From contig NZ_QGKR01000160.1 of assembly GCF_003172955.1 (NCBI RefSeq), positions 1 to 44,672 on the forward strand: a DNA stretch of 44,672 nucleotides, written 5' to 3'. Source of the stretch: Micromonospora acroterricola (GTDB taxonomy: Bacteria > Actinomycetota > Actinomycetes > Mycobacteriales > Micromonosporaceae). The notes beneath the pieces are model-generated. The model ran no database searches. It had not been told where the DNA came from and worked only from the letters and a program-made list of their open reading frames with translations. A program made the translations under genes and the position numbers. Below, in pieces: positions 36,859 through 44,672 of this stretch (position 1 is the first letter of the stretch; each line of letters begins with the position of its first letter).

Positions 36859-37908
36859 GTGACGGACATCTCGGACACCCTGGCCAGCATGCCCACCTCG
36901 GTCGATCCCGAGCCGAGCGGCGTCGAGCTGGAACAGACCCTCTTCGAGGTCAAACGCGTGATCGTCGGGCAGGATCGGCTCGTCGAACGCCTGCTCACCG
37001 CTCTGGTCGCCAACGGGCACTGCCTCCTCGAAGGGGTCCCCGGTGTGGCGAAGACGCTGGCCGCGCAGACCCTCGCCACCGTGGTCGGCGGCACCTTCTC
37101 CCGAATCCAGTTCACGCCGGACCTGGTGCCCTCCGACATCGTCGGCACTCGGATCTACCGGGCCTCCAAGGAGACCTTCGACATCGAGCTGGGCCCGATC
37201 ATGGCGAACATGGTGCTGGCCGACGAGATCAACCGGGCCCCGGCCAAGGTCCAGTCGGCGCTGCTGGAGGCGATGGCGGAGCGGCAGGTCTCGATCGGTG
37301 GGCGCAGCTGGCCGGTCCCGGCGCCGTTCCTGGTGCTGGCCACCCAGAACCCCATCGAGTCCGAGGGCGTCTACCAGCTCCCGGAGGCACAACGCGACCG
37401 GTTCCTGATGAAGGTGGTCGTGGACTACCCGAGCGATGCCGACGAGCTGGCCATCCTCTACCGCATGAGCACCGACCGGCCGAGCGCACGCCAGGTGCTC
37501 GACGCGCAACGGCTGCGGGACCTCCAGGCCCATGCCGAGCGGGTCTTCGTGCACCACGCCCTGGCCGAGTACGTCGTCCGGCTCATCCTCGCCACCCGCG
37601 ACCCGGGCCGGTTCGGGCTGCCGGAGCTCGCGCCGCTGCTCGCGTACGGGGCCAGCCCCCGGGCCACCCTCGGCCTGGTCGCGGCCGCCCGGGCCCTGGC
37701 GCTGCTGCGCGGACGCGAGTACGTGCTGCCCGAGGACGTCCGCGAGCTGGCCGTCGACGTGCTCGCCCACCGGCTGGTGCTCTCCTTCGACGCGGTCGCC
37801 GACGGGGTCTCGGCCGAGGGCGTGGTGCGCCGGCTGGTGGAGGCGGTGCCACCGCCCCGGCTGGCCAACGGGCAGCCGCAGCAGTCAGCCGACCTGGCCG
37901 CGGCATGA
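36859..37908 (+). CDS. MoxR-family AAA+ ATPase
   Basis: A 349-residue chaperone-like AAA+ protein. Walker A is GVPGVAKT, Walker B VLADEINRA, sensor 1 is in LATQNPIESEG, and PEAQRDRFLMKV and the C-terminal lid (LPEDVRELAVDVLAHRLVLS) complete the MoxR pattern. MoxR proteins usually work with VWA proteins to mature or load metals or cofactors on targets. GTG 36859 with GGGAAG upstream fits the family N-terminus; an extended TGATAAT (36813-36819) could be the -10 box. Its stop overlaps the next ATG, forming a three-gene coupled unit with a DUF58 and a VWA protein. Confidence 0.93.
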   Translation: MTDISDTLASMPTSVDPEPSGVELEQTLFEVKRVIVGQDRLVERLLTALVANGHCLLEGVPGVAKTLAAQTLATVVGGTFSRIQFTPDLVPSDIVGTRIYRASKETFDIELGPIMANMVLADEINRAPAKVQSALLEAMAERQVSIGGRSWPVPAPFLVLATQNPIESEGVYQLPEAQRDRFLMKVVVDYPSDADELAILYRMSTDRPSARQVLDAQRLRDLQAHAERVFVHHALAEYVVRLILATRDPGRFGLPELAPLLAYGASPRATLGLVAAARALALLRGREYVLPEDVRELAVDVLAHRLVLSFDAVADGVSAEGVVRRLVEAVPPPRLANGQPQQSADLAAA

Positions 37909-38918
37909 GGCCCGTGGTCACCACGCCGGCCGACCCGAGCCTGGCCGAGCTGGCGCCGGACCAACGACTGCGCCGCCTGGAGCTGACCGTCACCCGCCGG
38001 CTGAACGGCCTGCTGCACGGTCAGTACCGGGGCCTTCTGCCCGGGCCGGGCAGCGAACCCGCCGGCAGTCGCGAGTACCGGCCGGGCGAGGACGAGGTCC
38101 GCCGGATGGACTGGGCCGTGACCGCCCGGACCGCCGTGCCGCACGTCCGGCAGGTCGACGCGGACCGGGAACTGACCACCTGGCTGCTGGTCGACGCCAG
38201 CGCCAGCATGGAGTTCGGCACCGCCGAGCTGGACAAGCGGGAGCTGGCGGTGGCCGCGGTCGCCGCGATCGGCTTCCTGACCGCCGGCGTCGGCAACCGG
38301 CTCGGGGCCCAGGTGCTGCGCGCCGACGGGGTCCGCCGCTTCCCGGCGCGCAGCGGGCGTACCCATCTGCTCGGTCTGCTCCGCGCGCTGCTGGCCGCCC
38401 CGCGTGCCAGCGGGCCCGGCGACCGGCCGGGGCGGAGACCGTCGGTCGAACCGCCGGAGCTGGCGGACGGGCTCGACGCCCTGCACCGGGTCGCCAACCG
38501 GCGCGGGCTGGTCGTGGTGGTCTCCGACTTCCTCGACGGCCTGCCCGACGATCCCGACCAGCCGCCGCCCTGGGAGCGGACCCTGCGCCGGCTGGCCGCC
38601 CGGCACCAGGTGCTGGCGGTCGAGGTGACCGACCCGCGCGAGCTGGAGCTGCCGGACGTCGGCCTCATCACGCTCGTCGACCCGGAGACCGGCCGCCATC
38701 GGGAGGTGTGCACGTCGGACCGTCGACTGCGGGAGCGGTACGCCGAGGCCGCGGCCGCCCAGCGGGACCAGGTCCACCGGGCGCTGCGTCGCAGCGCCGC
38801 CACCCACCTGGCGCTGCGCACCGACCGGGACTGGAGCGCGGACATCGTCCGGCACGTGCACGCCCAGCGCCGGTTGGCCGCCGCGCCGGCCGGGGCCGCC
38901 CGGGGAGGTGCCGCGTGA
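37905..38918 (+). CDS. DUF58 domain protein
   Basis: A 337-residue cytoplasmic protein. The DUF58 signature GSREYRPGEDEVRRMDWAVT lies near residue 57. A VWA-like fold follows with LLVDASASMEFG (MIDAS-type DxSxS) and VVVVSDFLDG. The C-terminus is Ala/Arg-rich. DUF58 proteins are constant partners of MoxR ATPases. ATG 37905 overlaps the moxR stop (ATGA) and its own stop overlaps the next GTG (GTGA). Confidence 0.9.
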   Translation: MRPVVTTPADPSLAELAPDQRLRRLELTVTRRLNGLLHGQYRGLLPGPGSEPAGSREYRPGEDEVRRMDWAVTARTAVPHVRQVDADRELTTWLLVDASASMEFGTAELDKRELAVAAVAAIGFLTAGVGNRLGAQVLRADGVRRFPARSGRTHLLGLLRALLAAPRASGPGDRPGRRPSVEPPELADGLDALHRVANRRGLVVVVSDFLDGLPDDPDQPPPWERTLRRLAARHQVLAVEVTDPRELELPDVGLITLVDPETGRHREVCTSDRRLRERYAEAAAAQRDQVHRALRRSAATHLALRTDRDWSADIVRHVHAQRRLAAAPAGAARGGAA

Positions 38919-39874
38919 TCTGGCAGTCGCCGGTACGACTCTGGCTGCTGATCGGCGTGCTCGCCCTGGTCGTCGTGTACCTGGTGATGCAGCGCCGACG
39001 CAGCCGGTACGCGGTCCGCTTCACCAACCTGCGGCTGCTGGACCGGGTCGCGCCGGAGCGGCCGGCGTGGCGGCGGCACGTCCCGGCCGGGCTGTTCCTG
39101 GCCATGCTGGCGCTGCTCGTGGTCGGCTTCGCCCGGCCCACCGCCGAGGTCCGGGTGCCCCGGGAACGGGCCACGGTGATGGTGGCCGTGGACGTGTCCA
39201 CCTCCATGCTCGCCACCGACGTGGACCCGGACCGCCTGGCGGCGGCCAAGCAGGCGGCGCGGCGCTTCGTCGACGGCCTGCCCGACGAGTTCAACGTCGG
39301 TCTGGTCGCGTTCGCCGGCAGCGCGGCCGTGCTGGTGCCACCCGGCACCGATCGGGAGGCCCTGGACGAGGGGATCGGCCGGCTCGCCGAGGGGGTGACC
39401 GGCGTGCAGGGCACCGCGATCGGCGAGGCCATCAACACCTCGCTCGGTGCGGTCAAGGGCCTGGACAGCCAGGCCGCCACGGACACACCGCCGGCCCGGA
39501 TCATCCTGCTCTCCGACGGGGCGAACACCTCCGGGATGGACCCGATGGAGGCGGCGGCGGACGCGGTGGCGGCGAAGGTGCCGGTGCACGCCATCTCCTT
39601 CGGCACCCCGTCCGGGTTCGTGGACCGGGGCGGGCGGCCGATCCAGGTGCCCGTCGACGGGCAGACCCTCAAGGCGGTCGCCGACGAGACCGGCGGGATG
39701 TTCCACGAGGCCAGCACCAGGGACGAGCTGCGCGCCGTCTACGACGACATCGGTAGTTCCGTCGGCTACCGCACCGAGCGGCAGGACGTCTCGGCCCGGT
39801 TCATCGGCCTCGGACTGGTCTTCGCGATGGGTGCGGCCGCCGGCTCGATGCGCTGGTTCTCCCGACTGCCCTGA
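38915..39874 (+). CDS. VWA-domain membrane protein (BatA-like)
   Basis: A 319-residue protein with two N-terminal membrane helices (about residues 7-25 and 54-74), an extracellular or cytoplasmic VWA domain and a C-terminal helix (FIGLGLVFAMGAAAG). The MIDAS metal site is DVSTS (Asp93, Ser95, Ser97) with LLSDGANTSG as the second loop. It completes a moxR-DUF58-VWA unit; the second VWA gene and TPR gene found in longer Bat operons are missing. GTG 38915 overlaps the preceding stop. Confidence 0.9.
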   Translation: MIWQSPVRLWLLIGVLALVVVYLVMQRRRSRYAVRFTNLRLLDRVAPERPAWRRHVPAGLFLAMLALLVVGFARPTAEVRVPRERATVMVAVDVSTSMLATDVDPDRLAAAKQAARRFVDGLPDEFNVGLVAFAGSAAVLVPPGTDREALDEGIGRLAEGVTGVQGTAIGEAINTSLGAVKGLDSQAATDTPPARIILLSDGANTSGMDPMEAAADAVAAKVPVHAISFGTPSGFVDRGGRPIQVPVDGQTLKAVADETGGMFHEASTRDELRAVYDDIGSSVGYRTERQDVSARFIGLGLVFAMGAAAGSMRWFSRLP

Positions 39875-39911
39875 CCCGCCGGGTAACGGACTTCGACCGG
39901 AAGGAGCACGC

Positions 39912-40772
39912 ATGGCAGTGCAGACCGGACTGGGCGAACCACGCGGTCCCTGGTTCATCTCGCCGGAACTCGACCCGGACGGGCGCGGGTGGTGGGACGC
40001 GCCGGGCGGCGGTAGGGAGCCCGGCGGGCGGCGGCCGGGCCGACTGCTCGCCACGCTGGCCGTGGTGGCGCTCTCCGCCGTCTCGGGTGCCCTGGCCGGT
40101 GGCGTGGTGGCGAGCCGGGACGGCGCTCCGGGCGAGGCCGCGGCGTCCGCCGCCCCGGTGCCGGCGGAACTGGTGACCGCCGCCGAGCGGACCGTGCCGG
40201 GAGTGGTGTCGGTGCTGGCCGGCGGCGCGAACGGGGCGTCCGCGACCGGCTCGGGCTTCGCCGTGGACGACCAGCAGCACCTGATAACCAACGACCACAT
40301 CCTGGCGAAGGGGGGCACCGGTTCGGTGACGGTGGAGCTGCCCGACGGTCGCCGGTTCGCCGCCGAGGTGGTCGGGCGGGAGCCCCGCAGTGACCTGGCG
40401 GTGCTGAAGGTGCCCGCGTCCGCCGGGCTAGCCCCGCTGCCGCTGGCCAAGCCGGGCGCCACCCGGGTCGGTGAGCCGGTGCTCGCGGTGGGCTCGCCGC
40501 TCGGTCTGTCCGGAACGGTCACCGCGGGCATCGTCAGCGCGTTGGACCGTCAGGTGCGGTTGGGCAACAACCGGCACAGCGCGGTGCAGACCGACGCGTC
40601 CATCAACCCCGGCAACTCGGGTGGGCCGTTGGTCAACGCCCGTGGGGAGGTGGTCGGGGTGAACACCGCGATCGCCACCATCGACGGGAACGGCTCCATC
40701 GGCATCGGCTTCGCGATCCCGATCGAGCAGGTGCAGCAGACCGCCGACACGATCATCGGCAAGGGCGGCTGA
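39912..40772 (+). CDS. Membrane-anchored trypsin-like serine protease (HtrA type, no PDZ)
   Basis: A 286-residue protease. A cytoplasmic N-terminus of about 45 residues precedes one helix (LLATLAVVALSAVSGALAGG), then the exported catalytic domain. The triad is His129 (TNDHIL), Asp161 (RSDLAVLKV) and Ser236 (GNSGGPLV). The protein ends after the protease domain, so the PDZ domain of standard DegP/HtrA is lacking. AAGGAG precedes ATG 39912, 37 bp after the VWA gene, so it is probably part of the same transcript and may act with the MoxR/VWA system in envelope maintenance. Confidence 0.92.
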   Translation: MAVQTGLGEPRGPWFISPELDPDGRGWWDAPGGGREPGGRRPGRLLATLAVVALSAVSGALAGGVVASRDGAPGEAAASAAPVPAELVTAAERTVPGVVSVLAGGANGASATGSGFAVDDQQHLITNDHILAKGGTGSVTVELPDGRRFAAEVVGREPRSDLAVLKVPASAGLAPLPLAKPGATRVGEPVLAVGSPLGLSGTVTAGIVSALDRQVRLGNNRHSAVQTDASINPGNSGGPLVNARGEVVGVNTAIATIDGNGSIGIGFAIPIEQVQQTADTIIGKGG

Positions 40773-40845
40773 GCTGCCCGGACGCCTCGCCGCAGCCGGT
40801 GGGATCGCCGCCTCTGTCGGATATCCGGCCGGAGAGCATCGGGCC

Positions 40846-41178
40846 ATGGAAATATCACGCTCGGTATGGATACTGGCGGAGGTGGAGCGTCCTCTTCTCG
40901 CGGTCCTCCTGCTGGTGGGCCTGATCATCGGATGTGCAGTGGGGTCGGCGTACACCCGCGCGCGGCGCGGGTGGAGTGACTACCAGACCGTCAAGAAATC
41001 GGTGCCGGGTGCCCGCCGCAACGCGTGGGTGCTGATCCGGGCCGTCGCCACGAAGGCCGGGGTGATCGCGCTGCTGCTGTTCGGCGCGGCGGCGTACGCC
41101 GCGGTCGGCTCGGACGACGAGACCGCCGGCCCGGCGCCCAGCCCGTCCGCGACGCAGAGTGAACCGCCGCACCGGTGA
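40846..41178 (+). CDS. Small two-helix membrane protein
   Basis: A 110-residue protein not assigned to a family. Hydrophobic segments are residues 15-33 (VERPLLAVLLLVGLIIGCAV) and about 66-84 (AGVIALLLFGAAAYAAV), with a basic stretch between them. The tail is short, acidic and Ser/Pro-rich. GGAGAG lies 11 bases before ATG 40846. It follows the protease gene by 73 bp and could share its transcript. Confidence 0.65.
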   Translation: MEISRSVWILAEVERPLLAVLLLVGLIIGCAVGSAYTRARRGWSDYQTVKKSVPGARRNAWVLIRAVATKAGVIALLLFGAAAYAAVGSDDETAGPAPSPSATQSEPPHR

Positions 41179-41200
41179 CCCTCGGGGCGTCGGTGCGGGT

Positions 41201-41206
41201 TAGCCT
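41201..41206 (+). promoter_or_regulatory. -10 box for leaderless arfB transcript
   Basis: TAGCCT ends six bases before GTG 41213, placing transcription start at the first codon. TGACCC about 19 bases upstream is a weak -35. No Shine-Dalgarno sequence precedes the GTG, consistent with a leaderless mRNA. Confidence 0.5.
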
Positions 41207-41212
41207 CGGGGC

Positions 41213-41638
41213 GTGGACGACGGACTGCGGGTGACCGACCGGTGGGTCGTCCCCGCCGGGGAGCTGCGGGAGCGCTTCTCCCGTTCGTCCGGGCCGGGCG
41301 GGCAGGGTGTGAACACGGCCGACTCCCGGGTCGAGCTGAGCTACGACCTGGCCAACTCGCCGTCCGTGCCCGAGTCGGTCCGGGCGCGGGCGCTGGCCCG
41401 GCTGGCCAACCGCCTGGTGGACGGGGTGCTGACGATCGCCGCCAGTGAGCACCGGGCGCAGTTGGCGAACCGCGAGGCGGCCCGCGAGCGGATGGTCGCG
41501 CTGCTGCGCGAGGCGGCCGCCCCTCCACCCCCGCCGCGCCGGGCGACGCGCCCGTCCCGCGGCGCCAAGGAGCGCCGGCTGGCGGAGAAGAAGCGCCAGT
41601 CCCAGCGCAAGCGCGACCGCCGCGTCGACGGCGAGTAA
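41213..41638 (+). CDS. arfB: Alternative ribosome-rescue factor ArfB (YaeJ-type peptidyl-tRNA hydrolase)
   Basis: A 141-residue release-factor-like protein. SSGPGGQGVN (residues 25-34) carries the catalytic GGQ that hydrolyses peptidyl-tRNA on stalled ribosomes. The C-terminus (RATRPSRGAKERRLAEKKRQ, then S-Q-R-K-R-D-R-R) is a basic tail of the kind that threads into the empty mRNA channel. The codon-recognition domain of RF1/RF2 is absent, as expected for ArfB. GTG 41213 is supported by the leaderless promoter and family length. Confidence 0.92.
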   Translation: MDDGLRVTDRWVVPAGELRERFSRSSGPGGQGVNTADSRVELSYDLANSPSVPESVRARALARLANRLVDGVLTIAASEHRAQLANREAARERMVALLREAAAPPPPPRRATRPSRGAKERRLAEKKRQSQRKRDRRVDGE

Positions 41639-41680
41639 CCCGGGTCCACCCGTTCCCGCGGCCCCCCCGACTATCGGATG

Positions 41681-41698
41681 ACAGAATCTAGAATCTGT
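41681..41698. promoter_or_regulatory. 18-bp near-palindrome, putative TetR operator
   Basis: ACAGAATCTAGAATCTGT pairs at all but two of its positions and also contains a tandem AGAATCT repeat. It sits over the -35 position of the aldo/keto reductase gene, whose likely -10 is TACGCT (41712-41717). The TetR gene two positions downstream is the obvious candidate to bind here. Confidence 0.55.
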
Positions 41699-41746
41699 TA
41701 GCCAAAGGATGTACGCTCAACGGGTCACCCCAGGAGAGGAAGACCC

Positions 41747-42745
<999 letters not shown>

Positions 42746-42750
42746 CCGCC

Positions 42751-42792
42751 CGGCCGTGGCGCGACCGCCGGCCGGGGGCCGCGCCACGGCCG
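42751..42792 (+). terminator. Hairpin between AKR and TetR genes
   Basis: CGGCCGTGGCGCG (42751-42763) and CGCGCCACGGCCG (42780-42792) pair exactly over 13 bp with a 16-base loop. It may terminate or attenuate transcription from the reductase gene into the regulator. Confidence 0.7.
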
Positions 42793-42818
42793 TCCGCGCG
42801 GTCAGGGAGGCTGGAGGC

Positions 42819-43415
42819 ATGAGCGACGCCACCGCCCTGACGGCCGACCGCATCCTCGACACCGCCGAGGAGGTGCTGCGCCGGTACGGGCCGGCCAAGG
42901 CCACCGTGCTGGACGTCGCCCGCGCGCTGGGGGTCAGCCACGGCAGCGTCTACCGGCACTTCGCCAGCAAGGCTGCGCTGCGCGAGGCGGTCGCCGAACG
43001 CTGGCTGGCCCGGGTCTCCACCCCGCTGATCGAGGTCGCCACCGGCGCCGGCCCAGCCCCGCAGCGGCTGCGCCGGTGGCTGGCCGAGCTGAGCGGCACC
43101 AAGCGCCGGATGGCCCGGGAGGACCCGGAGCTGTTCGACAACTTCCACCAGCTCGCCACCCTCTCCGAGGGCGCCGTCGCCACCCACCTGGAGGTGCTCG
43201 CCGGCCAGCTCAGCCTGATCGTCGCGGACGGGGTGGCGGCCGGCGAGTTCACCGTGCCCGACGCGGCGCTGGCCGGCCGGGCGATCCTCCAGGCCACCGC
43301 CCGGTTCCACCACCCGGCTCACCGCGCGGAGTGGAGCGAGCCGGGCCTCGACGACGACATGGCAGCCGTGGTCGCCCTGCTGATCGACGGCCTGCGGACC
43401 CGCCCGGCGCGCTGA
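42819..43415 (+). CDS. TetR-family transcriptional regulator
   Basis: A 198-residue regulator. The N-terminal helix-turn-helix spans residues 8-55 (ADRILDTAEEVLRRYGPAKA then TVLDVARALGVSHGSVYRHF). The rest is the variable helical ligand and dimer domain (TetR_C-type, with ELFDNFHQLATLSEGAV). AGGGAGG lies eight bases before ATG 42819. It likely controls the upstream reductase gene. Its stop and that of the convergent next gene lie in the arms of one short palindrome. Confidence 0.93.
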   Translation: MSDATALTADRILDTAEEVLRRYGPAKATVLDVARALGVSHGSVYRHFASKAALREAVAERWLARVSTPLIEVATGAGPAPQRLRRWLAELSGTKRRMAREDPELFDNFHQLATLSEGAVATHLEVLAGQLSLIVADGVAAGEFTVPDAALAGRAILQATARFHHPAHRAEWSEPGLDDDMAAVVALLIDGLRTRPAR

Positions 43416-43434
43416 CCCGGACGCTCCCGGGTCA
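43413..43434. terminator. Short palindrome containing both convergent stop codons
   Basis: TGACCCGG (43413-43420) and CCGGGTCA (43427-43434) pair exactly with a six-base loop. The TGA of the TetR gene forms the left end and the TGA of the opposite gene the right end, so one element serves both strands. Confidence 0.5.
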
Positions 43435-44298
43435 GGCCGGCACGGCGGCGAGCAGCCGGTCGCGCAGCACGGCGGCCCGGTCGGCGAACCCGCGCTGCGC
43501 CGCGGCGTACTCCGCCCGGCCCTCCGGCGTCTCCACCCGTACCGGCGGATGACCGAGCGCCGCCAGGTCGTACGGGGAGGCCCGCATGTCCAGGGTGCGG
43601 ATCTCGCGGGCCAGCGCGAAGCAGTCCGCGACGAGCTCCGAGGGCAGCAGCGGCGACAGCTTGTACGCCCACTTGTAGAGGTCCATGTTGGCGTGCAGGC
43701 AGCCCGGCTGCTCGTGCGCGTGCTGGGTCTCCCGGGTCGGGCTGAGCACGTTCAACGGCCGGGCCGGCGGCGTGAAGAACCGGAACGCGTCGAAGTGGCT
43801 GCACCGCACGCCCCGCTCCTCGACGACCGCCGCGGTCCGCTCCGGGTCCAGCCGCAACGGCCAGGCGTTGTGCCGCACCTCCTCGCGGGTCTGCCGGTAG
43901 ACCATCGCCCACTCGTGCATCCCGAAGCAGCCGAAGTGCGGCGTCCGCCCGGCGGTGGCCACCAGCAGCGAGCGGATCCAGCCGATCGAGTCGCCGCGCC
44001 GCGCGCGTACCGCCTCGGTGTCGAGGGTGACCCCGGCGGTGGTGGCGCGGTAGTCCCGCCCGAACCCGGCCGGGTCGGCGCCGCGCAGCTCGACCCCCGC
44101 GCCCGGGTGCCAGCGACGCAGCTGGGCCGGACGGTGCGAGTAGTAGGTGAACAGGAAGTCGGCCACCGGGTGCCGCTCGCCGCGCCGTCGGCGGGCCAGG
44201 TGCGGGGTCAGCCAGGCGTCCACCCGCTCCTCGTGCGCCCGGCGGCGGGCCTGCCAGGCCGCCACGTCGAGCACGGCGGGGGCGAGGGCGGCGGTCAC
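43432..44298 (-). CDS. Conserved actinobacterial protein, often labelled 3-methyladenine DNA glycosylase
   Basis: A 288-residue protein with highly conserved-looking blocks: HPVADFLFTYYSHRPAQLRRWHPG, FGCFGMHEWAMVYR, RCSHFDAFRFFTPPARPLNV, PTRETQHAHEQPGCLHANMD and LYKWAYKLSPLLPSELVADCF (each listed in part). From memory, homologues in Streptomyces and relatives carry the label 3-methyladenine DNA glycosylase. I see no helix-hairpin-helix/GPD motif of AlkA or Tag, so that function is not supported by sequence. The His, Cys and Asp-rich blocks suggest a metal-dependent enzyme. GTG 44298 fits the length. Confidence 0.75.
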   Translation of the reverse strand: MTAALAPAVLDVAAWQARRRAHEERVDAWLTPHLARRRRGERHPVADFLFTYYSHRPAQLRRWHPGAGVELRGADPAGFGRDYRATTAGVTLDTEAVRARRGDSIGWIRSLLVATAGRTPHFGCFGMHEWAMVYRQTREEVRHNAWPLRLDPERTAAVVEERGVRCSHFDAFRFFTPPARPLNVLSPTRETQHAHEQPGCLHANMDLYKWAYKLSPLLPSELVADCFALAREIRTLDMRASPYDLAALGHPPVRVETPEGRAEYAAAQRGFADRAAVLRDRLLAAVPA

Positions 44299-44332
44299 GG
44301 ACCCCAGGGTACGACCGCCGCCCGCCCGCCGG

Positions 44333-44672
44333 TCAGGGCATGTCCACCCGCACGCCGGCGGAGAACACCCCGCTGCGCAGCTCCAACTGCCGGGGCGGGT
44401 CCCGCCCGTCGACCGTGAAGACCAGCGGGAGCACCACCCGGCTGCCCGCGGCCATCGGGTCGGCGAAGACGTCCCGCCCCAGGTTGGCCGCCCGGGTGGC
44501 CGGCTCGTCGGTGCTCACCCAGCGCCCCCCGGGCAGGTAGGCCCGTTGCAGCTGGCCGTGCCAGGGCTGCTGGTCACCGGTGACGTTGCGCACGCCGACC
44601 GTGGCCTGGCAGCGGCGACCGGTGGCCGGCGCCGCGCCGTCGGCCGGCCCGGCGGCGCCGGCCGCGCCGCAG
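44333..44672 (-). CDS. Probable lipoprotein with DUF4352-like domain, 5' truncated
   Basis: The frame is open to the right edge of the window, so the N-terminus is missing. The first full codon visible is Cys, followed by GAAGAAGPADGAAPATG, which looks like the mature start of a lipoprotein whose signal peptide lies just outside. The rest (RCQATVGVRNVTGDQQPWHG, ATRAANLGRDVFADPMAAGS, VVLPLVFTVDG and LELRSGVFSAGVRVDMP) has the strand pattern of immunoglobulin-like DUF4352 proteins on the cell surface. An internal GTG at 44593 is an unlikely start. Function unknown. Confidence 0.6.
   Translation of the reverse strand, partial: CGAAGAAGPADGAAPATGRRCQATVGVRNVTGDQQPWHGQLQRAYLPGGRWVSTDEPATRAANLGRDVFADPMAAGSRVVLPLVFTVDGRDPPRQLELRSGVFSAGVRVDMP

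Noticed and set aside
35914..37770. 618-codon minus-strand ORF opposite the exported protein and MoxR genes
   Set aside because: Antisense shadow of strongly supported genes; composition is typical of GC-rich antisense frames.
38021..40531. 836-codon minus-strand ORF
   Set aside because: Runs antisense through DUF58, VWA and protease genes that have intact motifs; its Ser/Arg/Pro-rich translation shows no domain.

Overview
The window is very GC-rich and gene-dense, with frequent GTG starts, many 4-bp start/stop overlaps, actinobacterial-type promoters and few T-tailed terminators. Gene content (E. coli-length IlvD, ilvBNC, serA, leuB, ilvE and citramalate synthase scattered among regulators and c-di-GMP genes) suggests an actinomycete of the Micromonospora/Salinispora kind. 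That placement is an inference from composition and gene order, not from a database search.

Region 1 (1-8.9 kb) is a beta-mannoside utilisation locus: a LacI-type regulator, a lipoprotein binding protein, two sugar permeases and a GH2 beta-mannosidase. The last three genes are translationally coupled and no ATPase gene is present. Three copies of CCGGTTCA, one in a perfect 12-bp palindrome and one just downstream of a strong promoter, look like the regulator's operators. A 5'-truncated, degenerate GGDEF-EAL protein precedes it.

Region 2 (9.1-16.1 kb) holds a small membrane protein and a minus-strand operon. The operon contains a polar amino-acid ABC transporter (ATPase, lipoprotein, two permeases), an asparaginase II family enzyme and CutC. 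It is divergent from a ROK-family regulator, across an AT-rich gap with 13-bp direct repeats.

Region 3 (16.2-34.8 kb) is dominated by branched-chain amino acid and serine synthesis: ilvD, ilvB-ilvN-ilvC, serA, leuB, ilvE and cimA. The ilvB and cimA leaders each carry a short peptide with branched-chain codons followed by a T-tailed terminator hairpin, so both look like transcription attenuators. Interspersed are an intact GGDEF-EAL protein, an ApbE-like flavin transferase, a PTP-type phosphatase, a PRC-barrel protein and ahpD. Directly upstream of ahpD is a 29-codon remnant of ahpC that has lost every catalytic cysteine through an in-frame internal deletion.

Region 4 (34.8-44.7 kb) has a membrane-anchored endonuclease/exonuclease/phosphatase-fold protein and an exported 168-residue protein with a strong promoter and a long folded leader. 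These are followed by a MoxR-DUF58-VWA operon with a trypsin-like HtrA-type protease, a small membrane protein, an ArfB-type ribosome rescue factor, an aldo/keto reductase with a TetR regulator and probable operator, a conserved actinobacterial protein of uncertain function, and the 3' part of a probable lipoprotein running off the right edge.

No rRNA, tRNA, CRISPR array, insertion sequence or prophage was recognised. Long palindromic hairpins occupy many convergent or 3' intergenic positions and probably act as terminators.
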